From: Natronohydrobacter sp.
GTDB taxonomy: Bacteria; Pseudomonadota; Alphaproteobacteria; Rhodobacterales; Rhodobacteraceae
Assembly: GCA_007116445.1 (NCBI GenBank)
Contig: SKIM01000028.1
Location: 1 to 14,270 of the forward strand
Direction: 5' to 3'
DNA: 14,270 nucleotides
A program made the position numbers and the translations under genes. Each line of letters begins with the position of its first letter. Position 1 is the first letter of the stretch. Below, in pieces: positions 1 through 7,200 of this stretch. The notes under the pieces are model-generated. The model saw nothing but the letters and a program-made list of their open reading frames with translations. It was not told the origin of the DNA and ran no database searches.

Positions 1-258
1 GAAGGCCGCGATATCGGGGCGCGCGATGTGCTGCTGGATCTGGCCGCCGGGACAGGGCTGGACCGTAACATGATCGCGCGACTTCTGGACGCGGGCGCGG
101 ATATCGACCTGATCACAGAGGCCGACCGCGCGGCCCGCGCGCGCGGCATTCAGGCGGTGCCGTTCTTCATCATTGACGGCCAATATGCGACATCGGGTGC
201 ACAGCCCGTCGCGGTCTGGCAAAATGTCATTGATGAGCTGACAGGCACGCCACAGTGA
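1..258 (+). CDS. DsbA/FrnE-family thioredoxin-fold oxidoreductase, C-terminal fragment
   Basis: The reading frame is open from the first base and ends at TGA 256-258, leaving 85 C-terminal residues. The segment QAVPFFIIDGQYATSGAQP, with a proline after the V and a downstream SGAQ, is the C-terminal half of the thioredoxin fold of FrnE-like DsbA proteins. The helical insertion ends just before it. The N-terminal CxxC-like active site lies outside the window, so redox activity cannot be judged. Family members act on dithiols or as 2-hydroxychromene isomerase relatives, usually in the cytoplasm. The stop overlaps the GTG start of the next gene by 4 nt (GTGA), so the two are probably cotranscribed and translationally coupled. 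Family assignment is fairly sure; the substrate is unknown. Confidence 0.8.
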   Translation, partial: EGRDIGARDVLLDLAAGTGLDRNMIARLLDAGADIDLITEADRAARARGIQAVPFFIIDGQYATSGAQPVAVWQNVIDELTGTPQ

Positions 259-1484
259 TCCGCTGGCTGACCCCCACGAAACCGCTGCGCTTTGGCGAGT
301 TTGTGGCGCTGATGGCGCTGATGATGGCTTCGGTCGCGTTTTCGCTCGATGCGATGCTGCCTGCGCTGCCACTGATCGGGCAGGAACTGTCGCCCGACGC
401 GCCTGCGCGCGGGCAATTGGTCATCACCAGCTTCGTGCTGGGGCTGGGCTTGGGCACGCTGATTTGCGGGCCGGTCTCGGACGCGTTCGGGCGCAAATCG
501 GTGCTGCTTGGGGGCATCGCGCTCTATCTGGCGGGCGCGATCATGGCGATTCAGGCGCAGAGCATCGACATGCTGCTGGCCGCGCGCTTCCTGCAGGGCA
601 TTGGCGGCGCGGCCCCGCGCGTCGTCGCGACCGCCATGGTGCGCGATCTCTATGAGGGTCGGGCCATGGCGCGCGTCACCTCGATCATCATGACGCTGTT
701 CGTGCTGGTCCCCGCCCTTGCCCCGGCTATCGGTGCGGGCATCATGTGGGTGTCGCATTGGCGCATGATCTTCGTGGCTTTCGTGGTCTTTGGCCTGGTT
801 GCGGGGCTGTGGCTGATGCTGCGCCAGCCGGAATCGCTGCCGCCCGAGCGCCGCCGCCCACTGAGCGCGCGCAAGATCGGCGCGGCGCTGGTCGAGATCG
901 TGAGCAACCCGCATGTCATGATCTATGTCGTGGCGCTGACCTTTGCCTTCGCGCCGCTCTATGTGTGGCTGTCGAACCTGCCGATGATCTTCGACGATGT
1001 CTATGGGCGTGCGGCGAGCTTTCCCTTCTGGTTTGCCGTCACGGCGATCGTGGCAGGGACGGCGAGTGTCGCCAACGCAAAAATGGTCATGCGTTTCGGG
1101 ATGCGCCGGATCGCGACACTGGCCTTTTTGTGGCAGGCGAGCGTGTCGCTGCTGTTTCTGGGGCTGATGATGCTTGGCCTACCCGCGCCCTGGGATTTCG
1201 CGCTGTTCTTTGCTTTCATGTGCGCAGGCTTCTTTTCCATCGGGCTGACCTTCGGTAATCTGAACGCGCTGGCGCTGCAACCGCTGGGCCATATGGCGGG
1301 GATCGGCGCGTCGGTGGTGCAGTCGATTTCGACCGTTTGCGCAGCGCTGATCGCCGTGCCGATTTCGCTGGCCTATGACGGCACGCCGCTGCCGCTTGTC
1401 TTCGGAATGGTTGTCTGTGCCAGCGTGGCCCTTGCCCTGATGCTGTTTGCACGCCACATCTCACCTGAAGAGGCAGCGCGTTGA
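255..1484 (+). CDS. Bcr/CflA-type MFS drug efflux transporter
   Basis: This 409-residue inner-membrane protein has about twelve hydrophobic segments, the normal size for 12-TM drug:H+ antiporters. The first helix begins near residue 15. Loop 2-3 carries the MFS signature GPVSDAFGRK (72-81), and the fourth helix contains RFLQGIGGAAPRVVATAMVR (111-130), typical of the Bcr/CflA subgroup (bicyclomycin, chloramphenicol and related exporters). A cytoplasmic basic stretch, PPERRRPLSARK, lies in the central loop. The start is GTG at 255, overlapping the upstream stop by four bases, which favours translational coupling. The next gene starts 39 nt downstream on the same strand. The exported compound cannot be inferred, and some relatives export sulfonamides or cysteine-pathway metabolites. 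The fold and family are clear. Confidence 0.9.
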   Translation: MIRWLTPTKPLRFGEFVALMALMMASVAFSLDAMLPALPLIGQELSPDAPARGQLVITSFVLGLGLGTLICGPVSDAFGRKSVLLGGIALYLAGAIMAIQAQSIDMLLAARFLQGIGGAAPRVVATAMVRDLYEGRAMARVTSIIMTLFVLVPALAPAIGAGIMWVSHWRMIFVAFVVFGLVAGLWLMLRQPESLPPERRRPLSARKIGAALVEIVSNPHVMIYVVALTFAFAPLYVWLSNLPMIFDDVYGRAASFPFWFAVTAIVAGTASVANAKMVMRFGMRRIATLAFLWQASVSLLFLGLMMLGLPAPWDFALFFAFMCAGFFSIGLTFGNLNALALQPLGHMAGIGASVVQSISTVCAALIAVPISLAYDGTPLPLVFGMVVCASVALALMLFARHISPEEAAR

Positions 1485-1523
1485 GGCGCCCTGTCCTGTT
1501 GTCATCGCTTGAAAGGAAATTTC

Positions 1524-2378
1524 ATGGAACTCATTCTCGCGCTCGTCGTCCTTCTGGTCCTGATCGTCCTGATGGGGCTCAAGATCGTGCCACAGGCGCA
1601 GAATTTCGTCGTCACGCGGCTCGGCGCCTATCACCGCACACTGGATGCGGGCGTCAATGTGATCGTGCCCTTTCTGGACCGCGTGCATTCCAAAGTGCCG
1701 GTGAATGATCAGGTTTTGAATGATATCGAGCTGGAAGTCGTCTCGGCCGATAACGTGGTTTTCGGCGCGCAGCTTCTGGTCGTCTATCGGATCGAGAACC
1801 CCGAAGCGGCTGTGTTCCGCGTCAACAATATCGACAGCCTTGTGATCGGTCTGGTGCAATCGCTGGTGCGTTCGGAACTCGGCAAGGTCGAGCTCGACGC
1901 GGTGCAATCGGATCGCGGCTCGCTGAATGTGGCCCTGCTGGAGGCGCTTGAGGATGCGGGCAAGACCTATGGCATCCGCATTTCGCGCTCGGAAATCACC
2001 GATGTCCGGCTCAATGAAACCACACAAAAGGCCATGGCCGAAGTGCTGGCCGCAGAACGTGAGCGCCGTGCGGCCATCACCCGCGCCGAAGGGGTGCGGC
2101 GCGCGACGGAACTGAATGCCGATGCTGAGCTCTATGAAGCACAGCGCCGCGCTGATGCGATCCGCGCCATTGCCGAGGCCAATGCCGAAGCCAACCGCGT
2201 GATTGCGGAATCCATGTCTGGCGAAAACGCCCGCGACGCGCTGATCTTCCAGACCGCGCGGATGCAGGTCGAGGCATTGGAAGGGCTGTCGAAATCGAAC
2301 AATGCCAAGCTGATCATGCTGCCGGGCGGGCCGTCCAATTCCTTCCGCGAAGCCGCCGCGATCCTGAAAGAGATGTGA
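1524..2378 (+). CDS. SPFH/Band 7 (stomatin/paraslipin-like) membrane protein
   Basis: The product is 284 residues. One N-terminal membrane helix (about 2-22) is followed by the SPFH domain, from IVPQAQNFVVTRLGAYHRTL through ITDVRLNETTQKAM. An Ala/Glu/Arg-rich coiled coil covers about 165-232, and the tail NNAKLIMLPGGPSN is typical of the paraslipin/QmcA group. Such proteins form large ring or cage oligomers in the inner membrane, linked to membrane microdomains and protein quality control. ATG 1524 is chosen because AAAGGA lies 6 nt before it; an in-frame TTG at 1509 has no good ribosome-binding site. The NfeD gene follows after 3 nt, the conserved SPFH-NfeD pair. Family is certain; the biological role is general. 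Confidence 0.92.
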   Translation: MELILALVVLLVLIVLMGLKIVPQAQNFVVTRLGAYHRTLDAGVNVIVPFLDRVHSKVPVNDQVLNDIELEVVSADNVVFGAQLLVVYRIENPEAAVFRVNNIDSLVIGLVQSLVRSELGKVELDAVQSDRGSLNVALLEALEDAGKTYGIRISRSEITDVRLNETTQKAMAEVLAAERERRAAITRAEGVRRATELNADAELYEAQRRADAIRAIAEANAEANRVIAESMSGENARDALIFQTARMQVEALEGLSKSNNAKLIMLPGGPSNSFREAAAILKEM

Positions 2379-2381
2379 GGG

Positions 2382-2708
2382 ATGGAGCTGTTTTCACTCT
2401 CTGACTGGAGCTTGTGGGGCCTGATCGCGATCACTTTGGTGATCGTGGAGATGCTGACCACGATCTATGTGGCGCTGGGTTTTGGCCTGAGCGCCGCGCT
2501 TGTCGCGGTCATCGTCTATCTGGTGCCGGGGCTGCATGCGGCGGTGCAGGGGCTGATCTGGGCCGTGCTGGGACTTGCGATCTGGCTCGGCCTGTCGCGC
2601 CTGAACCGCAACCGCCGCGCCACAAAGCGCGACATCAACGATTTCGACTCGCTCGACTCACTGCCCCCGGAAGAACGCGCCCGCAGGCGACGCGATCCAA
2701 AGGAGTGA
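2382..2708 (+). CDS. Short NfeD-family membrane protein, partner of the SPFH protein
   Basis: This 108-residue protein has two or three tightly packed membrane helices: LWGLIAITLVIVEMLTTIYV, then ALGFGLSAALVAVIVYLVPG, then a third (about 64-82). It ends in a short, highly charged cytoplasmic tail (RNRRATKRDIN...PPEERARRRRDPKE). The helix pattern and its place 3 nt after the SPFH gene identify it as NfeD. Typical short NfeD proteins of about 140-150 residues end in a soluble OB-fold beta-barrel. Here that domain is absent and the protein stops after the charged tail. The start ATG has GAGGG immediately upstream, overlapping the preceding stop region. It converges on prs with only 10 nt between the stop codons. 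Confidence 0.8.
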   Translation: MELFSLSDWSLWGLIAITLVIVEMLTTIYVALGFGLSAALVAVIVYLVPGLHAAVQGLIWAVLGLAIWLGLSRLNRNRRATKRDINDFDSLDSLPPEERARRRRDPKE

Positions 2709-2718
2709 CCGGCGCGGC

Positions 2719-3735
2719 TCAGCTGCCGTAGAGCCCTTCATAAATCGGCATCAGGGTTTCCGTGTCAAAGAGCGACGAGACCGAGGTGCCTTTCCAGGTG
2801 TTCAGGATGCCTTGGGCAAACATCGGCGCAGTCGGCACGATGCGGATATTCGGCGCGGATTTCACGGCCTCGGTGGGCGCGATGGAATCGGTGATCACAA
2901 GGGTTTTCATCACCGACTTGGTGATCCGCTCGACCGCAGGGCCAGAGAGCACGCCATGGGTGATGTAGCTGTGCACTTCGGTCGCGCCCGCTTCGATCAG
3001 CACTTCGGCGGCCTTGCACAATGTCCCGGCAGTATCACAAATGTCATCGACGATGATGCAGGTCTTGCCTTTCACCTCGCCGATCACGGTCATTTCCGCA
3101 ATCTCGCCGGGCTTTTCGCGCCGCTTGTCGACGATGGCGAGCGCACAGCCCACGCGCTTGGCCAGCTCGCGCGCCCGCGCCACACCACCCACATCGGGCG
3201 AGACGATGATCACATCATCCAACCGGCCTTTGAAGTGATGCATCAGATCCAGCGCAAAGACCGGCGCGGCATAGAGATTGTCCACAGGAATGTCGAAAAA
3301 GCCCTGAATCTGGGCCGCGTGCAGGTCCAGCGTCAGGATCCGCTCGATCCCGGCCTGCGTGATCATGTTCGACACCAGTTTCGCGGAAATCGGCGTGCGC
3401 GCCTTGGTGCGGCGGTCCTGACGGGCATAGCCGAAATAAGGAATGACCGCCGTGATCCGCGCCGCAGAGGAGCGTTTGAGCGCGTCGGCAATGATCAGAA
3501 GCTCCATCAAATGGTCATTTGCGGGCTTCGAGGTTGACTGGATGATGAACATGTCCTCGCCGCGGACATTCTCGAACACCTCGACGAAGACTTCGCCATC
3601 ATTGAACCGCTCGACCCGCGCATCAACAAGACTGACCGACATACCGCGATGCAGCGACATGCGCCGTGCGATGGCGGCTGATAACGGCGCGTTCGAATTC
3701 CCGGCAATCAGCTTGGGTTCAGAGCGTTCGATCAT
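2719..3735 (-). CDS. prs: Ribose-phosphate pyrophosphokinase (PRPP synthase)
   Basis: This cytoplasmic enzyme transfers the pyrophosphate of ATP to ribose 5-phosphate. The PRPP made feeds purine, pyrimidine, histidine, tryptophan and NAD synthesis. The 338-residue protein has all class I landmarks: NDGE (45-48), the ATP-contacting RQDRR (105-109), DLHA (137-140) followed by IQGFFDIPVDNLYA, the flexible-loop basic stretch DKRREKPGE (203-211), and the PRPP-binding VDDICDTAGTL (229-239). ATG at 3735 is chosen because GAAGGA lies about 8 nt upstream; an in-frame TTG at 3759 would add eight unconserved residues. The gene is divergent from the isomerase at 3826, with 90 bp between the starts. A weak promoter (TTGCAA at 3792-3797, 16-nt gap, TAAGCG) could serve it. 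It appears intact. Confidence 0.97.
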   Translation of the reverse strand: MIERSEPKLIAGNSNAPLSAAIARRMSLHRGMSVSLVDARVERFNDGEVFVEVFENVRGEDMFIIQSTSKPANDHLMELLIIADALKRSSAARITAVIPYFGYARQDRRTKARTPISAKLVSNMITQAGIERILTLDLHAAQIQGFFDIPVDNLYAAPVFALDLMHHFKGRLDDVIIVSPDVGGVARARELAKRVGCALAIVDKRREKPGEIAEMTVIGEVKGKTCIIVDDICDTAGTLCKAAEVLIEAGATEVHSYITHGVLSGPAVERITKSVMKTLVITDSIAPTEAVKSAPNIRIVPTAPMFAQGILNTWKGTSVSSLFDTETLMPIYEGLYGS

Positions 3736-3762
3736 CGGGCCATCCTTCGAGATTCGCAAATG

Positions 3763-3790
3763 TTGACACCGCTTACCACCCCGTTACGGT
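3763..3790 (+). promoter_or_regulatory. Probable sigma-70 promoter for the isomerase gene
   Basis: A consensus -35 box TTGACA (3763-3768) is followed after 16 nt by TACGGT (3785-3790) as a weak -10. Transcription would begin near 3797, giving a leader of about 30 nt before ATG 3826. It lies in the 90-bp divergent region shared with prs. Identified by eye only. Confidence 0.5.
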
Positions 3791-3825
3791 CTTGCAAACT
3801 GCCTGCCAGCCCCTCAGGAGCGCCA

Positions 3826-4422
3826 ATGACCCAGATTGATTACTATCTCAGCCCGATCTCGCCCTGGACTCATATGGCTGGCACCCGCCCTGCCGAGATC
3901 GCCGCGCGCGCAGGGGTCGCGTTGCGCTACAAGCCTGTCGATCCGACCGCGCTGTTTCAGCGCACCGGCGGCAAGGTGCTGGCCGAGCGCCATGAAAGCC
4001 GCAAAGCCTACCGCCTGCAGGAGCTTGCGCGCTGGTCAGAGCGGTTGGGCCTGCCGATCAAGCTGCAGCCTGCCTGGTTTCCGACCAATCCCGCGCCGGC
4101 TTCCTACGCGATCATCGCGGCGCAGGAAACCGGTGGGGGGGATCTGAGCGCGCTGGTGACCGCGCTGACCCGTGCCTGCTGGGAAGAAGAGCGCAACATC
4201 GCAGAAGATGACGTGATCCGCGATTGCCTGTCTGGCGCAGGTTTTGATCCGGCCCTCGCTTTCAGCGGTATGTTGCAGGGGGCCGAGATTTATCCGCGCA
4301 ATCTGGAGGACGCTATCGCCGCAGATGTGTTCGGCCTGCCATTTTTCAAAGTCGGGGAAGCCTCGTTCTGGGGACAGGACCGGCTTGATTTTCTGGCCGC
4401 GCATCTGGGCGTCGCAGTCTGA
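3826..4422 (+). CDS. 2-hydroxychromene-2-carboxylate isomerase-like protein (DsbA/kappa-GST family)
   Basis: The product is 198 residues, the usual length of the family. The N-terminal thioredoxin strand IDYYLSPISPWTHM carries Ser12 in the position of the glutathione-activating serine of characterised HCCA isomerases and kappa GSTs. The central helical domain includes RLQELARWSERLGLP (63-77), and the C-terminal VFGLPFFKVGEASFWGQDRL (168-187) holds the cis-proline and the WGQDRL signature. Characterised members isomerise hydroxychromene carboxylates during naphthalene breakdown using glutathione. With no aromatic-degradation genes nearby, the natural substrate here is unknown. The start ATG 3826 has CAGGAG 5 nt upstream; the frame could extend 66 nt further but without a binding site. 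A strong terminator begins 7 nt after the stop. Confidence 0.88.
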   Translation: MTQIDYYLSPISPWTHMAGTRPAEIAARAGVALRYKPVDPTALFQRTGGKVLAERHESRKAYRLQELARWSERLGLPIKLQPAWFPTNPAPASYAIIAAQETGGGDLSALVTALTRACWEEERNIAEDDVIRDCLSGAGFDPALAFSGMLQGAEIYPRNLEDAIAADVFGLPFFKVGEASFWGQDRLDFLAAHLGVAV

Positions 4423-4428
4423 GAAAGG

Positions 4429-4460
4429 CAAAAGGCCCTGCGTCGCCGCAGGGCCTTTTG
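4429..4460. terminator. Bidirectional Rho-independent terminator
   Basis: A perfect 14-bp stem (CAAAAGGCCCTGCG, 4429-4442) closes on the 4-nt loop TCGC and pairs with 4447-4460. The A-run on one side and T-run on the other make it symmetrical. It can stop transcription of the isomerase gene on plus (stop at 4422) and of the convergent small gene on minus (stop at 4481). Confidence 0.92.
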
Positions 4461-4480
4461 CAACATAAGAGCAGCCTGTA

Positions 4481-4804
4481 TCAGGCAGCTTCTGCTTCCG
4501 CAGCGGCTGCATTGCGCCGCTCGCTTTCCTCGCGCGACAAGGCGACCGAAGTCCGCACGCCTTTCGAGACGAATTCCATCAAACCCGCGACCACGCGCTC
4601 ATTAGGGTCGATGCCCGCACAGCTGAGCACTTCGCGACCATCGCGCGACCGCGCCCAGCGGGCGATCTGCTCGGGGCCGTTGCCATATTTCTTGTCGTCA
4701 GCAATCGCATCGTCAAGTGCGGCCAGAACGACGGCTGCAAACAACTTGCGGGCCCGTGCGCCTTGCTCATGCGTGAACGCCGTGCCATCCGCTGCATCAA
4801 ACAT
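4481..4804 (-). CDS. Small DUF6280-like cytoplasmic protein of unknown function
   Basis: The product is 107 residues, mostly helical, with no signal peptide or membrane segment. Its core FDAADGTAFTHEQGARARKL, then VVLAALDDAIADDKKYGNGP, then IARWARSRDGREVLSCAGID matches my recollection of a short protein conserved across Rhodobacteraceae and annotated DUF6280. The tail is Glu/Ala-rich. ATG 4804 is preceded by AAAGGA at suitable spacing; an upstream in-frame start at 4843 would add 13 unconserved residues. It stands alone on minus, divergent from efp, and ends at the shared terminator. No catalytic motif is visible and I do not propose a function. The name rests on memory, not a search. Confidence 0.8.
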   Translation of the reverse strand: MFDAADGTAFTHEQGARARKLFAAVVLAALDDAIADDKKYGNGPEQIARWARSRDGREVLSCAGIDPNERVVAGLMEFVSKGVRTSVALSREESERRNAAAAEAEAA

Positions 4805-4944
4805 TCCAGATTCCTTTGTTCTTGTATTGCCTTTACCGCTCAAGGCTGACTACGCTTTTTCCGCAGTGATTCGCTACACCGTAAAAGCATACCTGCCATG
4901 CGATCAGGTCATAACTGGCAATTCGAGAGAGCCATATCATGACC

Positions 4945-4973
4945 TTGCGCGCCTTCCATCCCCGCGATATAGG
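4945..4973 (+). promoter_or_regulatory. Candidate promoter for efp
   Basis: TTGCGC (4945-4950) and TATAGG (4968-4973) are separated by 17 nt. Initiation near 4980 would leave a leader of about 34 nt before the efp ATG. The TTGACA at 4998-5003 is too close to the ATG to be the -35 box. Confidence 0.4.
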
Positions 4974-5013
4974 CATCCACAAGAAAATACCAAGGTTTTG
5001 ACAAGGTTTCGAC

Positions 5014-5577
5014 ATGCCCAAAATTAACGGAAACGAAATCAGGCCCGGAAATGTGCTTGAACACGATGGCGGTCTGTGGGCTGCGGTGAAGGTCAGCCAT
5101 GTCAAACCCGGCAAGGGCGGTGCCTTTGCACAGGTCGAGATGAAGAATCTGCGCGACGGGCGCAAGCTCAACGAGAGATTCCGCTCTGATGACAAGGTCG
5201 AGCGTGTCCGTCTGGAGCAGAAGGACCAGCAGTTTCTCTATGAAAGCGACGGTCGTCTGGTCGTGATGGATATGGAGACTTTCGAGCAGGTCGAGCTTGA
5301 TGCTGAAATTTTGGGCGAACGCCGTCCTTTTTTGCAGGACGGGATGACCGTCACGGTCGAATATTACGGCGAAGAGGCGCTGAATGTCGCCCTGCCGCAA
5401 AAAGTCGTGTGCAAGATCGTCGAGACCGAACCCGTCGTCAAAGGCCAGACCGCGGCCAATAGCTTCAAACCTGCGCTTCTCGATAATGGCGTCCGTGTGC
5501 TGGTCCCGCCATTTGTCGGGCCGGACGAGGATATTGTCGTCAATACCGAAACCTTCGAGTATAGCGAACGCGCCTGA
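5014..5577 (+). CDS. efp: Translation elongation factor P
   Basis: EF-P binds the ribosome between the P and E sites and relieves stalling on consecutive prolines. The protein is 187 residues, the standard length, with three beta-barrel domains. An N-terminal KOW-like domain (about 1-65) has Lys34 in VKPGKGG, the tip lysine that is post-translationally modified (beta-lysylation in bacteria with EpmA/EpmB). Two OB domains follow (about 66-130 and 131-187), ending in the conserved VPPFVGPDEDIVVNTETFEY. ATG 5014 has AAGG 7 nt upstream. The modifying enzymes are not in the window. No clear terminator follows, and the next gene on the same strand begins 73 nt later, possibly with its own weak promoter (TTGATC 5590-5595, 18 nt, TATCAC 5614-5619). 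Confidence 0.97.
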   Translation: MPKINGNEIRPGNVLEHDGGLWAAVKVSHVKPGKGGAFAQVEMKNLRDGRKLNERFRSDDKVERVRLEQKDQQFLYESDGRLVVMDMETFEQVELDAEILGERRPFLQDGMTVTVEYYGEEALNVALPQKVVCKIVETEPVVKGQTAANSFKPALLDNGVRVLVPPFVGPDEDIVVNTETFEYSERA

Positions 5578-5650
5578 CCCCATCGTTACTTGATCTTCAT
5601 GCTTTGACGGCACTATCACGCGACCCCGGCCCTGGCGGATGGGAGCTGAT

Positions 5651-6883
5651 ATGCGCCACGCTTTGTTGTTTGTCCTGATGCTGTTGTCGGGCCTGTCTTC
5701 GGCGCAGGCGCGCGATGGGGCTGTGCGGCTGGACTGGCCGGAACCTGTCGGCGCTGATGCAGAAGCCGTCATCATGATGCGCAATGCGACTGGCGAGATT
5801 GTGTTGTCGATCCGCGAAGATCTGGACGCAGAGGCGGTCACGCAGCGCATGGTCTTGCCACCGCTGCCGCGCGCGGCCTATACAATCCAGGCTGGTCTGT
5901 TGCAGGATGGCCGGGTGCTGATGCAATCGCATGTCACGCCACTGGCCGGAAATGTCGGGCTGGAAATTGGCAAGCAATTGTCGCGCAGTCTTGCAATCGG
6001 CTTCTCGGACATTTGGGATTGCGGGACAGAACGCCCTTATCACATCATGCAGGTGGACGACGGGCTGGAGCTGATCCGCGATCATGAGCGCCTGAGCTTC
6101 GAACCAGATCCTGAGCCTGATGCTGACGAAGATGTTGCACGCTTCTTTTCTGCGGACGGTCATTTCTGGGCGCAATCAGGCAATCGCGCGATCCTGGAAA
6201 CCCCCGAAGGCCCACAGCAAGCCTGTAGCGCAGCGCTGTTCGCGCCCCTGCTGCCATTGAATGCTGTGGCGACAGATCTCAGCTGGGGGTTCGAACTGAA
6301 CCGCGATGACGCGCTGATCACACTGCCGGGGATCGACACGCAGATGCTCGCTACGCGCGGGCTGCGCGTGTCGGCGCCGCGGGACGGGTCGATCACCTTG
6401 CAGGGCGACCCGGTTCAGCTGCAACTGACACAAGCGCGCTGCCGCCTGCGCGACGGTGATCTGATCTATCCAATCACGGCATATCTCACCGGGACGGAAG
6501 AAGAAACTACGACAGCAGGATGTGCGGGCGATCCGCGCACGCTTCTGGGAGGCGGGGCATGGCAGGTCACAGCGCTGCTCGGTCAACGGCTGGAGCGCGA
6601 CACATTGCGCAACCTGACGATTGAAGTGAGCGGCGACGCGATTTCCGGGCGCGGCACCTGCAACCGCTATGTCGGTGTCGCGCGGATCGAAAACTCTGCG
6701 CTGGTGTTTCGCGAGCTTGGGACCACGCGACTGGATTGCCCTGCGGATCTGCGCAATATTGAACTTCGTTTTCTGGATGCGCTTGAGGCGGTGACTGGCT
6801 TCGACATCAGCCCGGCCGGTATTCTGACCCTGCGCGCCGGCCCCCAGGCGATCCTGACAGCAGAGCGGCGCTCGGCGCCGTAG
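5651..6883 (+). CDS. Exported mosaic protein: YbaY-like, MliC-like, COG3650-like and META/HslJ domains
   Basis: The product is 410 residues. A signal peptide with cleavage expected after AQA (residue 20) and no lipobox cysteine points to a soluble periplasmic protein. Residues about 22-110 resemble the YbaY domain (LPPLPRAAYTIQAGLLQDGR). About 117-195 look like the lysozyme-inhibitor MliC fold (FSDIWDCGTERPYHI ... HFWAQSGNRAILETPEGPQ ... C). About 205-300 resemble the COG3650-type module (CRLRDGDLIYPI ... GCAGDP). About 302-408 are a META/HslJ domain (GRGTCNRYVG ... LDCPADLR). The six cysteines (124/192, 264/291, 337/363) fall two per module, which suggests three internal disulfides. ATG 5651 has GGGAG 5 nt upstream; an ATG at 5639 is in frame but lies before the binding site. 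META is confident, the others are pattern matches. Role: probably envelope stress tolerance, inferred only. Confidence 0.8.
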   Translation: MRHALLFVLMLLSGLSSAQARDGAVRLDWPEPVGADAEAVIMMRNATGEIVLSIREDLDAEAVTQRMVLPPLPRAAYTIQAGLLQDGRVLMQSHVTPLAGNVGLEIGKQLSRSLAIGFSDIWDCGTERPYHIMQVDDGLELIRDHERLSFEPDPEPDADEDVARFFSADGHFWAQSGNRAILETPEGPQQACSAALFAPLLPLNAVATDLSWGFELNRDDALITLPGIDTQMLATRGLRVSAPRDGSITLQGDPVQLQLTQARCRLRDGDLIYPITAYLTGTEEETTTAGCAGDPRTLLGGGAWQVTALLGQRLERDTLRNLTIEVSGDAISGRGTCNRYVGVARIENSALVFRELGTTRLDCPADLRNIELRFLDALEAVTGFDISPAGILTLRAGPQAILTAERRSAP

Positions 6884-6900
6884 CATCGCGCCGCGGCCCA

Positions 6901-6944
6901 TCAGGGCAGGTTGCGCGCATCTGCTTTCGCGCGCCCTGCTCTGA
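6901..6944 (+). terminator. Long hairpin after the mosaic gene, probable terminator
   Basis: TCAGGGCAGG, a 2-nt TT bulge and GCGCGC (6901-6918) pair with 6929-6944 across a 10-nt loop: 16 pairs including one G-T. It starts 17 nt after the stop of the 5651 gene and is followed by CTTATTTGTG, a poor T-tract. Termination is plausible; it could instead be part of a structured RNA. Confidence 0.5.
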
Positions 6945-7152
6945 CTTATTTGTGTCGCATGGTTTCATGCGCGAAACCGGCATTCAGTCTTGCGCAAAAG
7001 GCTCTGGAATCGTCCCCCGACCCCACAACAGGATCGGGGCGCGCAGTCATGAAGCGCTACGACCTCCATGCATGCCACTTGCCCAAACCGCCAGAACGCT
7101 GGGCCCGCGCAATGCACCACCCCCTCCCCCGGCCCCCATGGGCGCAGTGACG

Positions 7153-7189
7153 CCGCGCCCCGGCGCGGACCTGCGCCGGCCGCGCGGCC
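7153..7189 (-). terminator. GC-rich hairpin cluster downstream of gapR
   Basis: CCGCGC at 7153-7158 pairs with GCGCGG at 7163-7168, and the self-complementary GGCCGCGCGGCC lies at 7178-7189, all 12-48 nt beyond the gapR stop on minus. No T-run follows on minus, so classical intrinsic termination is doubtful. Confidence 0.3.
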
Positions 7190-7200
7190 AGCAACTGTGC

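Larger units (their letters stand above)
6884..7200. other. 317-nt gene-free stretch rich in inverted repeats
   Basis: No convincing coding frame is present; the open frames here lack binding sites and run antisense into gapR. It holds a long imperfect hairpin at 6901-6944 and two overlapping small hairpins (CGCATG 6956-6961 with CATGCG 6966-6971, and GGTTTC 6961-6966 with GAAACC 6973-6978) that cannot form together. CCCCGA/TCGGGG pairs at 7015-7020 and 7034-7039, and a GC-rich hairpin cluster lies at 7153-7189. I recognise no known RNA family (no SRP RNA core, no tRNA). It may hold a terminator plus a small RNA or only read-out structure. Confidence 0.6.

Noticed and set aside
150..914. Long open frame on minus, antisense to the MFS gene (254 codons)
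   Set aside because: Composition is His/Arg/Gln-rich as expected from the opposite strand of a GC-rich membrane-protein gene. It has no domain, and the plus-strand gene is clear.
4998..5003. TTGACA just upstream of efp as a -35 box
   Set aside because: Only 10 nt before the ATG, so the -10 would fall inside the gene and the transcript would lack the start.
7015..7039. CCCCGA/TCGGGG hairpin as a terminator
   Set aside because: Six-pair stem with a 13-nt loop and no T-run; weak alone in a GC-rich genome.
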